A stretch of DNA of 64,000 nt, taken from Flaccisagitta enflata (Eukaryota > Chaetognatha > Sagittoidea > Aphragmophora). Shown in pieces: positions 1 to 11,720 of this stretch. The translations under genes and the position numbers were made by a program. Location: NCBI GenBank assembly GCA_965153355.1, contig OZ231127.1, positions 84,754,001 to 84,818,000 of the forward strand. Reading direction: 5' to 3'. The notes beneath the pieces are model-generated. The model was given only the letters and a program-made list of their open reading frames with translations, did not search any database and had not been told where the DNA came from. How positions within the stretch are numbered: the stretch's first letter is position 1; the number at the start of each line of letters is the position of its first letter.

Positions 1-145
1 GTCTTTGAACTAAACGTACTGTAGCTCTTGAATCTTTTTGCTTACTTTCTTTTTCAAAAGAAAATTCTCTCATCTTTGGGTCTCGATCTAAATTTAGTTA
101 CGCGCCGTTACAACGTTCACAAGTGTAATTTTTGACTGTTCTTAA

Positions 146-315
146 CTTGCCTGCACACAACTCTCTTTCCCGCTATGTCTTTCGGTCCATCCGTTCGTTA
201 CACGGCGTAAACGGGTGGCTTTTGTGTTACTGCTCCTGCACATCTGCATAGTTTTCATATTTCATCATTGCCCCAGCCAACCCGCACGCGATGTAACCGT
301 GTATCCGACCTTTTT
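146..315 (+). mobile_element. Family A3-like fragment, degenerate
   Basis: This stretch keeps the order seen in other family A copies: a degenerate hairpin end, a short CGGTCC/CCGTTCG run, 'tgctcctgc', then the tail 'CCCGCACGCGA...GTGTATCCG'. It is diverged and the 5' hairpin is barely recognisable. Bases 1-145 and 316-560 on either side are non-repetitive sequence with no protein-like reading frame. Confidence 0.5.
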
Positions 316-574
316 AAAATGAAATCCGCCGACAGCTGCCTGATTAAGTTTTTCTGTTTTTGCCATCACATCCGTTTTTGGTCTTCCCCGATTGTGAACG
401 TTGTTTCAACCGGCAAGTAAAGGCCACTGCCCAGATAGGTGTCCATGTCTCTTATCTAGGTTTGGCTGTCTGACCCATGCGACCATACGGGACGCGTGTT
501 GGGCATGTAGGCATGCGTTCTATCAAGGCCAATACCTTACAGTTACGTGCGGTTGTTAAGACCATAAGACTAAA

Positions 575-640
575 AGACTAAATGTAAATTGACTTGAAAT
601 GACATAAATGACTTAAAATGACATAAAATGACAAAAAACC
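575..640. repeat. AAATGACTT short tandem tract
   Basis: Imperfect tandem copies of a 9-11 bp word, AAATGACTT/AAATGACATA. The same word recurs beside transposable elements near 27970-28020, 28440-28457 and 32840-32915. Confidence 0.7.
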
Positions 641-654
641 ATGAAAAAAGTAAA

Positions 655-745
655 GCGCTACCTACCGACCGACGAACCGACGGACCGACCAACCAACAGA
701 CGGACAGAGTGGGTCATAGAGTCGCGTGCACAGATACTTTTTCTC
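655..745 (-). mobile_element. Family A fragment (GGTCGGT array plus hairpin end)
   Basis: On the minus strand this reads hairpin end (gcgtgcacgcgact-like), then degenerate GGTCGGT/CCGTC repeats. On the plus strand it appears as 'ccgaccgacgaaccgacgg' followed by 'agagtcgcgtgcac'. The conserved tail is missing, so this is a 5' fragment. Bases 746-1251 beyond it are AT-rich unique sequence without a supportable gene. Confidence 0.55.
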
Positions 746-1251
746 GTCGCGGCCATTTGACAGTGGTGACTACTTGTACTTCGAATAGGACGACAGTGTC
801 CTCTTGCTAACCACACTGCAACAGGGCCAAATCTTGGTGCCACCTAGGTTTGGTTTGACAGGTTTTGTGACAAAAGTTTTGTCAGCGGAACTCCTAAGTC
901 CTCCACTGTACCAGTAACTGGGCTCAACCGCGGCGGTTCTGCATTTTGACGAGGTCAAATTTCTGACAAGTGTGAATTTTTGAAAATCTATGCAATGAAT
1001 TGTAATCATCCCATTGTCAAACTTCACTACATATAAAACTGATACGATTAATTTTGCGCGTTGAATGTGATCAGATAATATTTGCATGTAGTAAAAACCA
1101 TAAATCAACTAAAAGCCGCAATTCCAATTGACTGTAGCTCAAACCTTCGCAATTTTGAATGAACGTAATCGTCAAACTGCATTATGCAAATCAGGTTGTG
1201 GGGGCTATGATGAAATAGGTTAACCAAGCACACGATCAGTGATAAAAAAAA

Positions 1252-1660
1252 TAGTCGCAAAAGCGTTAGATGGTCAGCGGTACCCGTGCCCTGCTTAAGT
1301 AGGTTGTGGTTGAAGTTGAGGGGGGAGCAGGGCAGCGGCCCCAAAGGGGTCGATGACCTATGCTTTCACACATATGGGGAGTTTTCTCCTTCTTCATGTC
1401 CCCCCAGCCTCCAGGCCCATATCTCAGCCTGGAGGCCCATATCCCAGCCTCCAGGCCCAAATCCCAGTCTTGAGGCCCAAATCCCTAGAGAGTAGAATCT
1501 GGGCCTTGGGGTTGGGATGTAGGCCTTGAGGGTGGGATTTGGGCCTCAAGACTGGGATTTGGGCCTGGAGGCTGGGATATGGTCTCCAGGCTGAGATAAG
1601 GGCCTGGAGGCTGGGGGAGGGCGGGTACGGACATGAAGAAGGAGAAAACTCCCCAGATAA
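1252..1660 (+). mobile_element. Family B element (copy B1), inverted minisatellite arms
   Basis: It begins with the B terminus TAGTCGCAAAAGCGTTAGAT, continues through 'agcggtaccc' and 'gggcagcggccccaaagggg', then carries about 20-bp repeats of the 'cctccaggcccatatcccag' type. From about 1496 the same repeat runs in inverse orientation and ends with the complement of 'gttttctccttcttcatg', so the copy folds back on itself. A family A hairpin end in minus orientation ('gtgcctgtgactaaaaa') follows at about 1690-1722. Confidence 0.7.
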
Positions 1661-1724
1661 ACTTACCATCCAACGGCCTTAAAAAGCGTTGGTCATAGTC
1701 CCGTGTGCCTGTGACTAAAAAAAG

Positions 1725-1858
1725 CGCCACCTAGGCGACGGGGCGCCGCGCGCACGTTGGGCGCTGAGACGTCGCGCGGCCGGCGAGCCGTTGTGTGGCG
1801 CGACGGCGCGGGTGGCAGCGGCCGGCGCGGGTGGCTGCGGTCGGCGGTGCTAAGGCAG
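1725..1858. other. GC-rich, CpG-dense patch
   Basis: This patch is strikingly GC-rich, with many CG dinucleotides and runs such as 'ggcgccgcgcgcacg' and 'gcggccggcgcgggtggc', inside otherwise AT-rich DNA. It could be a CpG-island-like promoter, a GC-rich coding remnant or a piece of another repeat. Short open frames cross it on the plus strand, but none has a recognisable domain. Confidence 0.5.
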
Positions 1859-2119
1859 TCATTACCAACTCAACTTCTTGCTTTGTCGTTAGTGAAAGAA
1901 AGAAAGAGAGGAAAGGGAAAAAAAAGGAGAAAATGTCTCTTGGAAACGTCTCTTTAACAACGACGAATAGAAACAGCGGGAGAAGGAGAAAGAGAAAAAT
2001 GAAGGGGGCTGTGCGACAAAATTGAAATGCGTAAAGAAAAAAAGGAACAAGAAAGGTACAAGAACAAGAAGAACAGGGAAAGTGAAGAAAAAGGGAAAGA
2101 GGAAGAAAAATAATTGATA

Positions 2120-2633
2120 CAGTAGATGTCGTCTATACTTGGAAATATGGGGGCCCTCATATCCTAATTACCATTTGTGCAAATGAAATAAAACTGTATG
2201 TGTATAATGCTTATGTCCTATAGGGTTGACGATGGGATATGGCAGCTCTGTTTATAGAAAAATTTTTTGAATATACTTAATCAAATTCGCTTGCCCAAAT
2301 CAGCTTCTAGAATTGGTTTAGTGGTTAACTTACTTGACTTCTGGTTTGTTATGATCAGTTCATTTAGTTAAAGGTTCCAGGTTCGAATCCCAGATTGGTT
2401 TTGCATATTAAGCAAATGGATGAAACTGAAATTCCAAAAAAATATATTGATCCTAGTATTTTATACTTTAAGTTTTTTTCCTAGGGTAAGCTGTAGGGGG
2501 ATGTCATACCCCATCGTCAAGCCCTTAGGGTCTATAGTCTATACATTATATCAGCAAAATATCAGTCCCCTCGCTATACTGATGCTCAGGTTATGAGCTC
2601 CCCCGTATTTCCAAGTCTAGACGACATCTACTG
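2120..2633. mobile_element. Foldback MITE with pogo/mariner-like ends and TA duplication
   Basis: The ends are inverted repeats of about 45 bp beginning CAGTAGATGTCGTCTA, flanked on both sides by TA (2118-2119 and 2634-2635). A second, inner inverted pair built on TTGACGATGGG lies near 2222-2245 and 2495-2515. TA duplication and CAGT ends are features of Tc1/mariner and pogo non-autonomous elements. There is no ORF for a transposase. Confidence 0.65.
2314..2390 (+). promoter_or_regulatory. tRNA-like A and B boxes (RNA polymerase III type)
   Basis: An A-box-like TGGTTTAGTGG lies at 2314-2324 and a perfect B-box GGTTCGAATCC at 2380-2390. The roughly 55-bp gap between boxes is too long for an ordinary tRNA without an intron or long variable arm, and the TpsiC stem is imperfect, so this is better read as a tRNA-derived (SINE-like) promoter or tRNA pseudogene at the heart of the foldback element. 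Confidence 0.5.
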
Positions 2634-2635
2634 TA

Positions 2636-2638
2636 AAG

Positions 2639-2670
<32 letters not shown>

Positions 2671-3058
2671 GAAGAAGAAGAAGAAGAAGAAGAAGAAGAA
2701 GAAGAAGAAGAAGAAGAAGAAGAAGAAGAACATGAAGAAGAGGAAGAAGAAAGAGAAGAAGTAAAGAAAAAGACAAAAAAGAAAAAGAAAAAGAAAAGAT
2801 AAAGAAAAAGAAAAGATAAAGAAGAAAAAAAAGAAAGAGAAAAAGAAAAAGAAGAAGAAGAAGAAGAAGAAGAAGAAGAAGAAGAAGAAGAAGAAGAAGA
2901 AGAAGAAGAAGAAGAAGAAGAAGAAGAAGAAGAAGAAGAAGAGGAAGACGAAGAAAAAGAGGAAGAAAAACTACTCGAAAAGAAGAAAATGTAAACGCTA
3001 AGGAAGACACAGAGAAAATGCAAACAAAAAAGAAAAGCGAACAAAAAAAAAAATCCTT
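2636..3058. repeat. (GAA)n tract with GAAAAA interruptions
   Basis: Long homopurine tract, mostly perfect GAA from 2636 to 2755 and again from about 2845 to 2945, with GAAAAA-type degenerate purine sequence between and after. It abuts the 3' end of the foldback MITE; degenerate purine-rich sequence also abuts the 5' end (1890-2110). Bases 3059-3228 are unique. Confidence 0.95.
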
Positions 3059-3228
3059 ACAGAAAAGCATAAGAGTGTCGTGCGTTAGCAAAGAAGATTC
3101 ATCTTCCTCAACTCTCGGAATCCCTGATTAAAATTTCCCTTTTAAATTCCTTTTCTTCTTTTCTTTCACTGTTTAACGACGGCTGCCTCCAGCCTCTAGA
3201 CCTTGGAGGCGAAAAACGACTGACAGCG

Positions 3229-3436
<208 letters not shown>

Positions 3437-3853
3437 GTAGGCAATGTTGTTAATCAGCAGCATAAAGCCGCATACTTTGCGCCGCGTAGTCATGGATACA
3501 CACGGTAGACTATTTCATAATTCTGTGACTACATAATTAAAAAAACATGTAACCATATTGTAACTTAACAATCCAATTATGTAATTATGCAGTGTCGCAG
3601 TTTTACATAAAAATAGAACTCTGTTTAGCGTCACTCCATGGAAAATATGCGCGCAGGTATTCAAGCGAAGGTGGCAAAGCAGAATAATAAGGAAAAAAAT
3701 TGTTCCCTTGATAATTTTGAGGCAAAGAAACGTTTTCTTCATTGCCATCAAAGCAAGGAGAAGCTCCCAGAGGACTTGGAAAAAATGAAATGAGCACCGT
3801 GGCTTAAATTCGGCAAGTCAGAGGGTTTTCGTAGTTGTTAATGATTATTATGT

Positions 3854-4078
<225 letters not shown>

Positions 4079-4122
4079 AGTTGCATTGAATGAAGCCAAT
4101 TCTCTCTTTTTGAATTGATCAG

Positions 4123-4183
<61 letters not shown>
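4123..4183. repeat. (CT)n microsatellite
   Basis: Perfect CT dinucleotide tract. Unique sequence lies between it and the next TTG tract (4184-4420). Confidence 0.97.
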
Positions 4184-4189
<6 letters not shown>

Positions 4190-4420
4190 GATTAATTTGA
4201 TGAAGCAGTTGTCTGAAAAGTCATTTCTCAGTAATTGACGTCACAGACAAATTAGGGAAAGTCGCTGACTGAGTCATTCTGTCATTGATTGAGCCAATGT
4301 AATGACATTTCAATTCATCGAAATTGGACGTCAAATCCCTGTCAAATGCTTTACGCTGCTGTCGCTGCATTCACGGTATGTTGACGCTGCATCGCTTGAA
4401 GTTGTCTCCTTGAAATTAAT

Positions 4421-4577
<157 letters not shown>

Positions 4578-4789
4578 TTGTTGTCGCCGTTGTCGTTGTC
4601 ATTGTAGAACATGGAGAGGGCTAAGCAAAAAGGGCGGTTTCCGTAGGTCATCAGGAAGCAAAGGGGGAGTTAAAGACTGTTGTGGATCAAAATTTTCTTG
4701 TCGAAGGTGGATTTTAGTGAAAAAAGATGGAGCAAAAGAAACAAGTCTGAAAGGGTGAATCAGGTTGCAGTTTCAACGATTGTAGTCGT

Positions 4790-5012
4790 TCGGTCGGTGG
4801 GTATGTCGGTATGTCGTTTGGTCGGTCGATCGGTATGTCGGTATGTGATTTGGTCGGTTGGTGGGTATGTCGGTATGTGATTTGGTCGGTTGGTTGGTAT
4901 GTCGGTGTGTCGGTATGTCATTTGGTCTGTTGGTCGGTATGTCGGTATGTCATTTGGTCGGTATGTCGGTGTGTCGGTGTGTCATTTGGTCGGTCGGTCG
5001 TTATTTGGTCGT
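4790..5012. repeat. GGTCGGTATGTC minisatellite
   Basis: Degenerate tandem units mixing 'ggtatgtc', 'ggtgtgtc' and 'atttggtcggt'. The unit is related to the GGTCGGT array inside family A elements, so it may be an expanded, decayed A core. Bases 5013-5195 are unique. Confidence 0.8.
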
Positions 5013-5195
5013 GATTCCGTCATTATTCAGATGCGATTAAGTTGTTGTCAAGTCGTCATTGAGTCTTCAACGACTTTTCCAACTACTATTACGAGTCAGA
5101 TTACGAGCCTTCAGATTACGGGTTTGACGATCTTCCCCCAACCTGACTTCTGACTAATCGCTCTCATTTGCACATTGTTGTGTCGTAAATGATTT

Positions 5196-5340
5196 CTTTT
5201 TAGTTGCGGACATCCAACTCTACAAGCGGCTTTGTCCGACCATACGCTAGTCCGTCCGTCCGTCCGTCCGTTGGTCCGTGATGATAGAGTCGAAAAAGTG
5301 TGAAAACGCACATTTACGATGCTGCAGTTAAATGATTGTC
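5196..5340 (+). mobile_element. Family A3 element, partial
   Basis: It begins 'ttttagttgcggacatcc', the A3 form of the hairpin end, then 'ggctttgtccg', a CCGTC array and 'gaaaacgcacatttac'. The conserved tail is absent. Confidence 0.65.
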
Positions 5341-5514
5341 TAATGTCTATGTGTGTGTGAGTGAGCAAGGGGTCGGGGAGTGTATAGAAGGCGTGGGGAG
5401 GGGTGAGGTAGTAATCAGTTTATATTTTTCTCTTTATCTCAATATCTTAATATCTTCTCATCATTATATCTTAATATCTTTATATCTTAAATTCTTAATG
5501 ATTTGTATCTTAAT

Positions 5515-5652
5515 TAGGGATGTGGAAGCGATTGACCGCTTCCAATTTAGAGGATGGGATAGCTACTAGTATTAGAACTGTAAAATGGAAGCGGAAGCAG
5601 AAGCGGAAGCGGTGGAAGCGGCATAAAAAAATCGACCGCTTCCACATCCCTA
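5515..5652 (+). mobile_element. Family D MITE (copy D1), hAT-like ends
   Basis: A 138-bp element with terminal inverted repeats TAGGGATGTGGAAGCG...CGCTTCCACATCCCTA and an internal run of GGAAGC words. TAGGGATG matches the start of the classical Ac terminal repeat. The 8-bp flanks (atcttaat and attttgat) agree at six positions, which would fit an aged 8-bp hAT target duplication. No coding capacity. Confidence 0.7.
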
Positions 5653-5654
5653 AT

Positions 5655-5712
5655 TTTGATATCTTACATCTTAAGAGGATGCATCTATTGGACATCTCTT
5701 GACCTTGTTTTC
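5655..5712 (-). repeat. Dispersed repeat 'F' (minus copy)
   Basis: On the minus strand this reads 'caagagatgtccaatagatg' then 'catcctcttaagatg'. A closely similar plus-strand copy lies at about 18915-18960 and a weaker one at 19375-19420, next to family A remnants in both cases. Confidence 0.55.
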
Positions 5713-5794
5713 TTGTTTTCTACGTGAGGAACAAAGATCGATCTCATTTACACTTCGTTGTCGTTAAACTCAAGAAGGCTCGCAGTCTCCTTCT

Positions 5795-5925
5795 TTTCAG
5801 TCGGTCGGTCGGTTGGAAACATTTCATCTGGATTTTCATCTGGACTTTCATCTGGATTTTCATCTGTCCCGCCACCGGCCATCTGCATGCGACTATTCGT
5901 GTATTGGGTAAACAAAGACTTATTT
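5795..5925 (+). mobile_element. Family A fragment
   Basis: Contains 'cggtcggtcggttgg', repeats of 'catctggattttcatctgg' and an A-like tail ('ccggccatctgcatgcgact'). It runs directly into the family C element that follows. Confidence 0.45.
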
Positions 5926-6148
5926 AGGGCGCGTTTTTAACGGGCCACTCGGTCGCTCACTCCACTCACTCGCTCCGCAGCGCTCTGCTTCACTACGCTC
6001 GCTTTGCTCACTCGCTCCATTCATGAGCTTGCTCACTCACTTTGCTCACTCCCTTGTGGGATGGTTAATATACATGAATGTGTGTTCTTGTTGTAAACGC
6101 GTTCAATGGGAACAAACGCGTTTTTAGTCGTCAGTGAAAACACGCCCA
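5926..6148 (+). mobile_element. Family C element (copy C1)
   Basis: Starts AGGGCGCGTTTTTAACGGGC, continues as degenerate CGCTC/GCTCACTC words, then 'gatggttaatatacatgaat', an AACGCGTTCAATGGGAACA block, and ends in the inverted complement 'AAAACACGCCC'. It is flanked by TTA on the left. A 3-bp TWA duplication would point to PIF/Harbinger, but the right flank does not settle this. Confidence 0.7.
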
Positions 6149-6175
6149 CGTATTTACTTCCACGAAATTCCTACA

Positions 6176-6233
6176 TTGATAGGGCCCCCTTGATAGGGCC
6201 CCCTTGATAGGGCCCCCATTGATAGGGCCACAA
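6176..6233. repeat. Four-copy 'ttgatagggccccc' tandem repeat
   Basis: Four adjacent copies of a 14-16 bp unit, each with the near-palindrome GGGCCCC. Bases 6234-6808 downstream are unique, AT-rich and contain no convincing coding frame. Confidence 0.9.
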
Positions 6234-6808
6234 CCCCCCTTTCAAAAGTTCGCTTCCATTGAATCCTGTGTCCTCCGTGGTAATTAGAGGGGAAGGTGCG
6301 GCCCTATGCCCTTATCAGGACCTTGTCAGAGGTTCATGTAACCTGGTCAACATCAATATTCTACTAGATATAGATATAGATTATTATAGATAAGCATCTT
6401 GTGCAAGTAGATAAGTTTCTTCGGTCTTTGGTCCTCCACCTTTCATTGCCCACTTTGGTGTACAAGTTTGTCATTTTTTTTGGTCTTGCCCGCCGTATCT
6501 AACTCAAACCCATCTCCATCATAAACTTTGTGTCAATTCTATATTGAAATATTTCAAAATTAATGCACTTCATTGCGATAATGACTTTATTTGGTGGCTT
6601 GTGCCAGCTTTGGGCCGCTTGTAAAGCGCTGTCTGTTTATTCTTTTTATAATCACAAAACTGGCACAAAAAGGGATGATAAAGGAGAGATGAAGGAGAGA
6701 TAAAGGAATGGATACAAACCAAGAACAAGAGTTTTATCGCAGAGGTAAAAATAAGACTCACCTAATAGCGAGCAACATCAGATCAGTTGCAAATCAATGC
6801 TTTTTTGT

Positions 6809-7107
<299 letters not shown>

Positions 7108-7300
7108 CAATTCATGTAATTTTTGCCATTTTGCCATTTTGTTTTAGTTTCCTTTTTTATATCCAAAGGAACAACGGAAAGTTGCTGAGAAAGGCAGAAA
7201 ACGCAATCACAACTTTGATTTGAAGCCACAAAAGGGGAAGAAAGAACAAAAATAAACACAAATGAAAAGATTTATTGCAGAGAATGGAACGAGAAAAAGA

Positions 7301-7303
7301 GAG

Positions 7304-7391
<88 letters not shown>
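7301..7391. repeat. (GA)n microsatellite
   Basis: GA dinucleotide tract of about 85 bp flanked by purine-rich sequence. Bases 7392-7650 are unique. Confidence 0.97.
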
Positions 7392-7393
<2 letters not shown>

Positions 7394-7654
7394 AAAAAAG
7401 AAAGAAAGAAGGAAGACAAATAGGAAGACTGGTTGACACGACGAGATTGGCAGAAAAGGATAAACAAGTAAGAAGAAAGGGGCAAACATGTCTTACAAAA
7501 TGACTCATAGAAAATCCACTAGGGTGAACGGCTAAAATGATCTCATAGATGAGATTCTTTTTTTCAAATTTGGTCACGATTTCAACATTGTAAAATTTCT
7601 ATATCACTCCTAAAAAGTATCGGAGAGGTATTTTTTTCCTTTCCTTTTTTCTTG

Positions 7655-7720
7655 TACAGTTAAATCCCGATCTATCGGATTTCGGGGGACCAACACATAT
7701 TATCTTTTATATGTCGTCAT
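7655..7720 (+). mobile_element. Single family E end (pogo/Tigger-like), truncated
   Basis: Begins TACAGTTAAATCCCGATCTA and continues 'tcgggggacc', matching the left ends of the E elements at 35702 and 41826. No inverted partner is visible; the GA tract starting at 7746 replaces the rest of the element. Confidence 0.45.
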
Positions 7721-7744
7721 TTATCTATTTTGATATCACTGTTT

Positions 7745-7935
<191 letters not shown>

Positions 7936-7968
7936 NNNNNNNNNNNNNNNNNNNNNNNNNNNNNNNNN
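7936..7968. other. Assembly gap (33 N)
   Basis: Thirty-three undetermined bases between the GA tract and the homopurine minisatellite. The true gap size is unknown. Confidence 1.
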
Positions 7969-9530
7969 GGGAGAGGGAGAAGAAGAAGGAGAAGTTTGGA
8001 GAAGGGGAAGGAGGAGAGGGAGAGGAAGGAGAGAAGCATGGAGAAGGAAGGAGGAGGAGAAGAAGAAGAAGAAGTATGGAGAAGGGGAAGGAGGGAGAGG
8101 GAGAAGAAGAAGGAGAAGAAATCTAGAGGAGGGGAAGGGGGGAAAGGGAGAAGAAGGAGGAGAAGTATGGAGAAGGGGAAGGAGGGAAAGGGAGAGGAAG
8201 GAGGAGAAGTATGGAGAAGGGGAAGGAGGGAGAGGGAGAGGAAGGAGGAGAAGCATGGAGAAAGGGGAAGGAGGAGGAGAAGAAGAAGGAGAAGCTTTAG
8301 AAGGGAAGGAGGGAGAGGGAGAACATAATAACAATGAAGTAAGGAGAAGGGAAGGAGGGAGAGGGAGAAGGTGAAGGAGAAGCTTGGAGAAGGAAGGAGG
8401 GAGAAGGAGGAAGGAGAAGGAGGAGAAGGGGAAGGAGGGAAAGGGAGAAGAAGAAGAAGAAGTATGGAGAAGGGGGGGAAGGAGGGAGAGGGAGAAGAAG
8501 AAGGAGAAGTTTGGAGAAGGGGAAGGGGGGAAAGGGAGAAGAAGGAGGAGAAGTATGGAGAAGGGGAAGGAGGGAGAGGGAGAAGAAGGAGGAGAAGTAT
8601 GGAGAAGGGGAAGGAGGGAGAGGGAGAAGAAGAAGGAGAAGTATGGAGAAGGGGAAGGAGGGAGAGGGAGAAGAAGAAGGAGAAGTTTGGAGAAGGGGAA
8701 GGAGGGAGAGGGAGAAGAAGGAGGAGAAGTATGGAGAAGGGGAAGGAGGGAGAGGGAGAAGAAGGAGGAGAAGTATGGAGAAGGGGAAGGAGGGAGAGGT
8801 AGAAGAAGGAGGAGAAGTATGGAGAAGGGGAAGGAGGGAGAGGAAGGGGAAGGAGGGAGAAAGTGAGAGGCATTCATTTGAAATATGAAGGAGGGAGAAG
8901 GGAGAAGAAGAAGAAGAAGTATGGAGAAGGGGAAGGAGGGAGAGAGTGAGAGGCAGTCATTTGAAATATGGAGGAGGGGAAGGAGGGAGACGGAGAAGAA
9001 GAAGGAGAAGTATGGAGAAGGGGAAGGAGGGAAGGATGAAGAAGGAGGAGAAGTATGGAGAAGGGGAAGGAGGGAGAGGAAGGGGAAGGAGGGAGAAAGT
9101 GAGAGGCATTCATTTGAAATATGAAGGAGGGAAAGGAGGGAGACGGAGAAGAAGGAGAAGTATGGAAAAGGGAAAGCAGGGAGAGGGAGGGGAAGGAATG
9201 AGAGAGTGAGAGGCAGTCATATGAAATATGGATGAGGAAAAGGAGGTAGAGGGAGAAGAAGGAGGGAGAGAGTGAGAGGCAGTCATTTGAAACATAGAAG
9301 AGAGGAAGGAGAGAGAGAGGGAGGGGAAGGAAAGAGAGAGTGAAGAGGAGGGGGAGGAGGGAGAGAGAGTAAGAGTGAAGAGGATGAGGGATTAAAGAGG
9401 CTGAAATATGGAGAAGGGAGAGAGTGAGAGGATGGCAGAAAAGGGAAAGAGGGGTAGTCAAGTGAAATATTGAGAAGGGAAAGAGTGAGAAGAAAAGGTG
9501 ACTTAGAAAGGGAAGGAGCAAAGTGATTCG
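7969..9530. repeat. Homopurine minisatellite, 44-bp unit
   Basis: Tandem units of 44 bp (for example 8597 to 8641), built from GGAGAAGGGGAAGGAGGGAG plus GGGAGAAGAAGGAGGAGAAG and usually ending in GTAT or GTTT. From about 8860 a second unit type adds 'gtgaggcattcatttga'-like words. The plus strand is almost pure purine for 1.5 kb. Long open frames on both strands (Glu/Arg/Gly or Pro/Ser/Leu) follow from the composition. Bases 9531-9770 are purine-rich unique sequence. Confidence 0.95.
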
Positions 9531-9771
9531 GATGAAATCTTGAGAGGTAGTTTAGTGGAGTGAAGTGAAGTCAAGTGAAGAAAAAATAGGAAGGAGATAA
9601 TGTAGCAGAGGGAATGAGTGGAAGGCTAGTGAAGGCAGAGAGCGACAAGATGTGTCATTCTGGACATGAGGAATGAAGACTTGAAGCATGAAAGCGAGGA
9701 GGGTGGCTGGAATATGTACATATTATGTAGATGGGGAAGCTTTTAGTTTTGTTTTGTTTTTTTGTTTCTTT

Positions 9772-9985
9772 ATTTTAGTGGCGTGCTACGCGACTCTACA
9801 CCCCGCTTTGTTGGTCCGTCTGTCCGTTTGTCCATTGGTCCGTCGGTCTGTCACACTTTACCTCTTTGGCGTTCATGGTTTTTTTCCATGCTTCTCCTGC
9901 CCAAACAATCCACTGACCTCAAATATGGCCCCTGCCCACCCGCACGCGACTGGGGTAGCCGTGTATCCGGTCTTGTGTTTGTTTT
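9772..9985 (+). mobile_element. Family A1 element
   Basis: Complete A1 order: 'ttttagtggcgtgctacgcg' hairpin end, 'actctacaccccgctttg', CCGTC/GGTCCGT array, 'cacactttacctctttggcg', 'ctcctgcccaaa', then the tail with CCCGCACGCGACTGGGGTAG and GTGTATCCGGTCTTG, ending in a T-run. Bases 9986-10329 are unique. Confidence 0.8.
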
Positions 9986-10329
9986 TTTTTTTTCTTTTTG
10001 CGGTTTTTGCGGGAAAGATTATGCATAATCAAGATTCTTGGAATGAATAAATGAAATATGTTTTCGTCCTCAAGATCAAAACTAGCATCAGATGGTGGAA
10101 ATAAGTAATAAATATTTTCCCTTTTACGCATTATTCATAAGCATAATGTTTCCGTCTTTCTTATTACGAATAAAGTTGTAATGTTTTGACTCGCTCATCG
10201 TGTGCTCGTGATTCTGGTATATGCGCTGCTCATACAAAAACCACTTGATAATTAAGAAAAAAGAGTTAAGAATTGAAAGCATTGTGAAAATCTTACTGCT
10301 GCGTTTTTGTGTTGGTTAAAAAGAAAGGA

Positions 10330-10460
10330 AAAAAAAAGGCCGGAGACACGGCACCAGCGTCGCGGACGGTTGGGCAGGAGCAGTAATGCAAAAACCTCTT
10401 GCAATTCAGAAATATTACCTATCGACCGACCGACACGACAAGGTATAGAGTCCCGTGTCC
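10330..10460 (-). mobile_element. Family A1 element, shortened core
   Basis: Minus-orientation A1: 'aaggccggagacacggc', 'gcgtcgcggacggttgggca', 'ggagcagtaatgc', a short CGACCGACCGACAC array and 'gtatagagtcccgtgtccgc'. The core array is only about 12 bp, against over 60 bp in the 35.7-kb copy. Bases 10461-10777 are unique. Confidence 0.75.
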
Positions 10461-10775
10461 GCGAATAGAAATGATCCGGTACATACAAAAAGTGCACTGA
10501 ACACTGAACACAGCATAAGAGCGCGATATGCTCAACACAGCACACCAGTACAATCTGCACTTTACAAAATTCATTTGTTCAAAAATTTTGCCGTCTGAGT
10601 CCTGAACCTACTTCGTGCTTTTGCGTTGGTTGGTAATAAGGTATCTGCACTAAATGGAAGAAAGCTGTTGTAGAACTTCCTCGACTGTTGAGTGCAAAGA
10701 AAGTCAGAAATGAGTCTGATGGCAAGATTTTTTGGTGCCTCGCTCTATCTCTGTTTCTATCTTGTGCTTTCTCTC

Positions 10776-11313
<538 letters not shown>

Positions 11314-11720
11314 TTTTTTAAAAGCCCATTTTTCTTGGCCTACTAGCACCAAAAAACATTCTTGTTCAGCGTCCTTTCAAACTGCCATTCCTTTCACCGG
11401 AAAGAAAGGATCTATAAATCAGAATAATATTCCACCCTCTGTCTCCGTCTCTGTCTTTAGCTCTTTTCTTGTCTGTCTAACCGTCAACCCGTCTTTCTGT
11501 GTATTCGGCACTGGTCTGTCTCTATCAATCAAGCCACATAGACTACCGTGACCACATAGACGCAGACAAATACACACCACACACACAGACTCACAGACAG
11601 AAAATCAGGCAACAGATAGGGAAAGACAAAAAGACAGACAGACAGGGAAGTCAGTGCATGAGCCAAATAGCCAACCCGATACTGAAATATTATTGCACAA
11701 AATATGTGTTAAATAAACAA

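Noticed and set aside
2311-2400. Intact tRNA gene
   Set aside because: A and B boxes are too far apart, the T stem is mismatched and no acceptor stem pairs convincingly.
4790-5012. Telomere-like G-rich repeat
   Set aside because: The units (GGTCGGTATGTC) are heterogeneous and match the family A core rather than any known telomere repeat.
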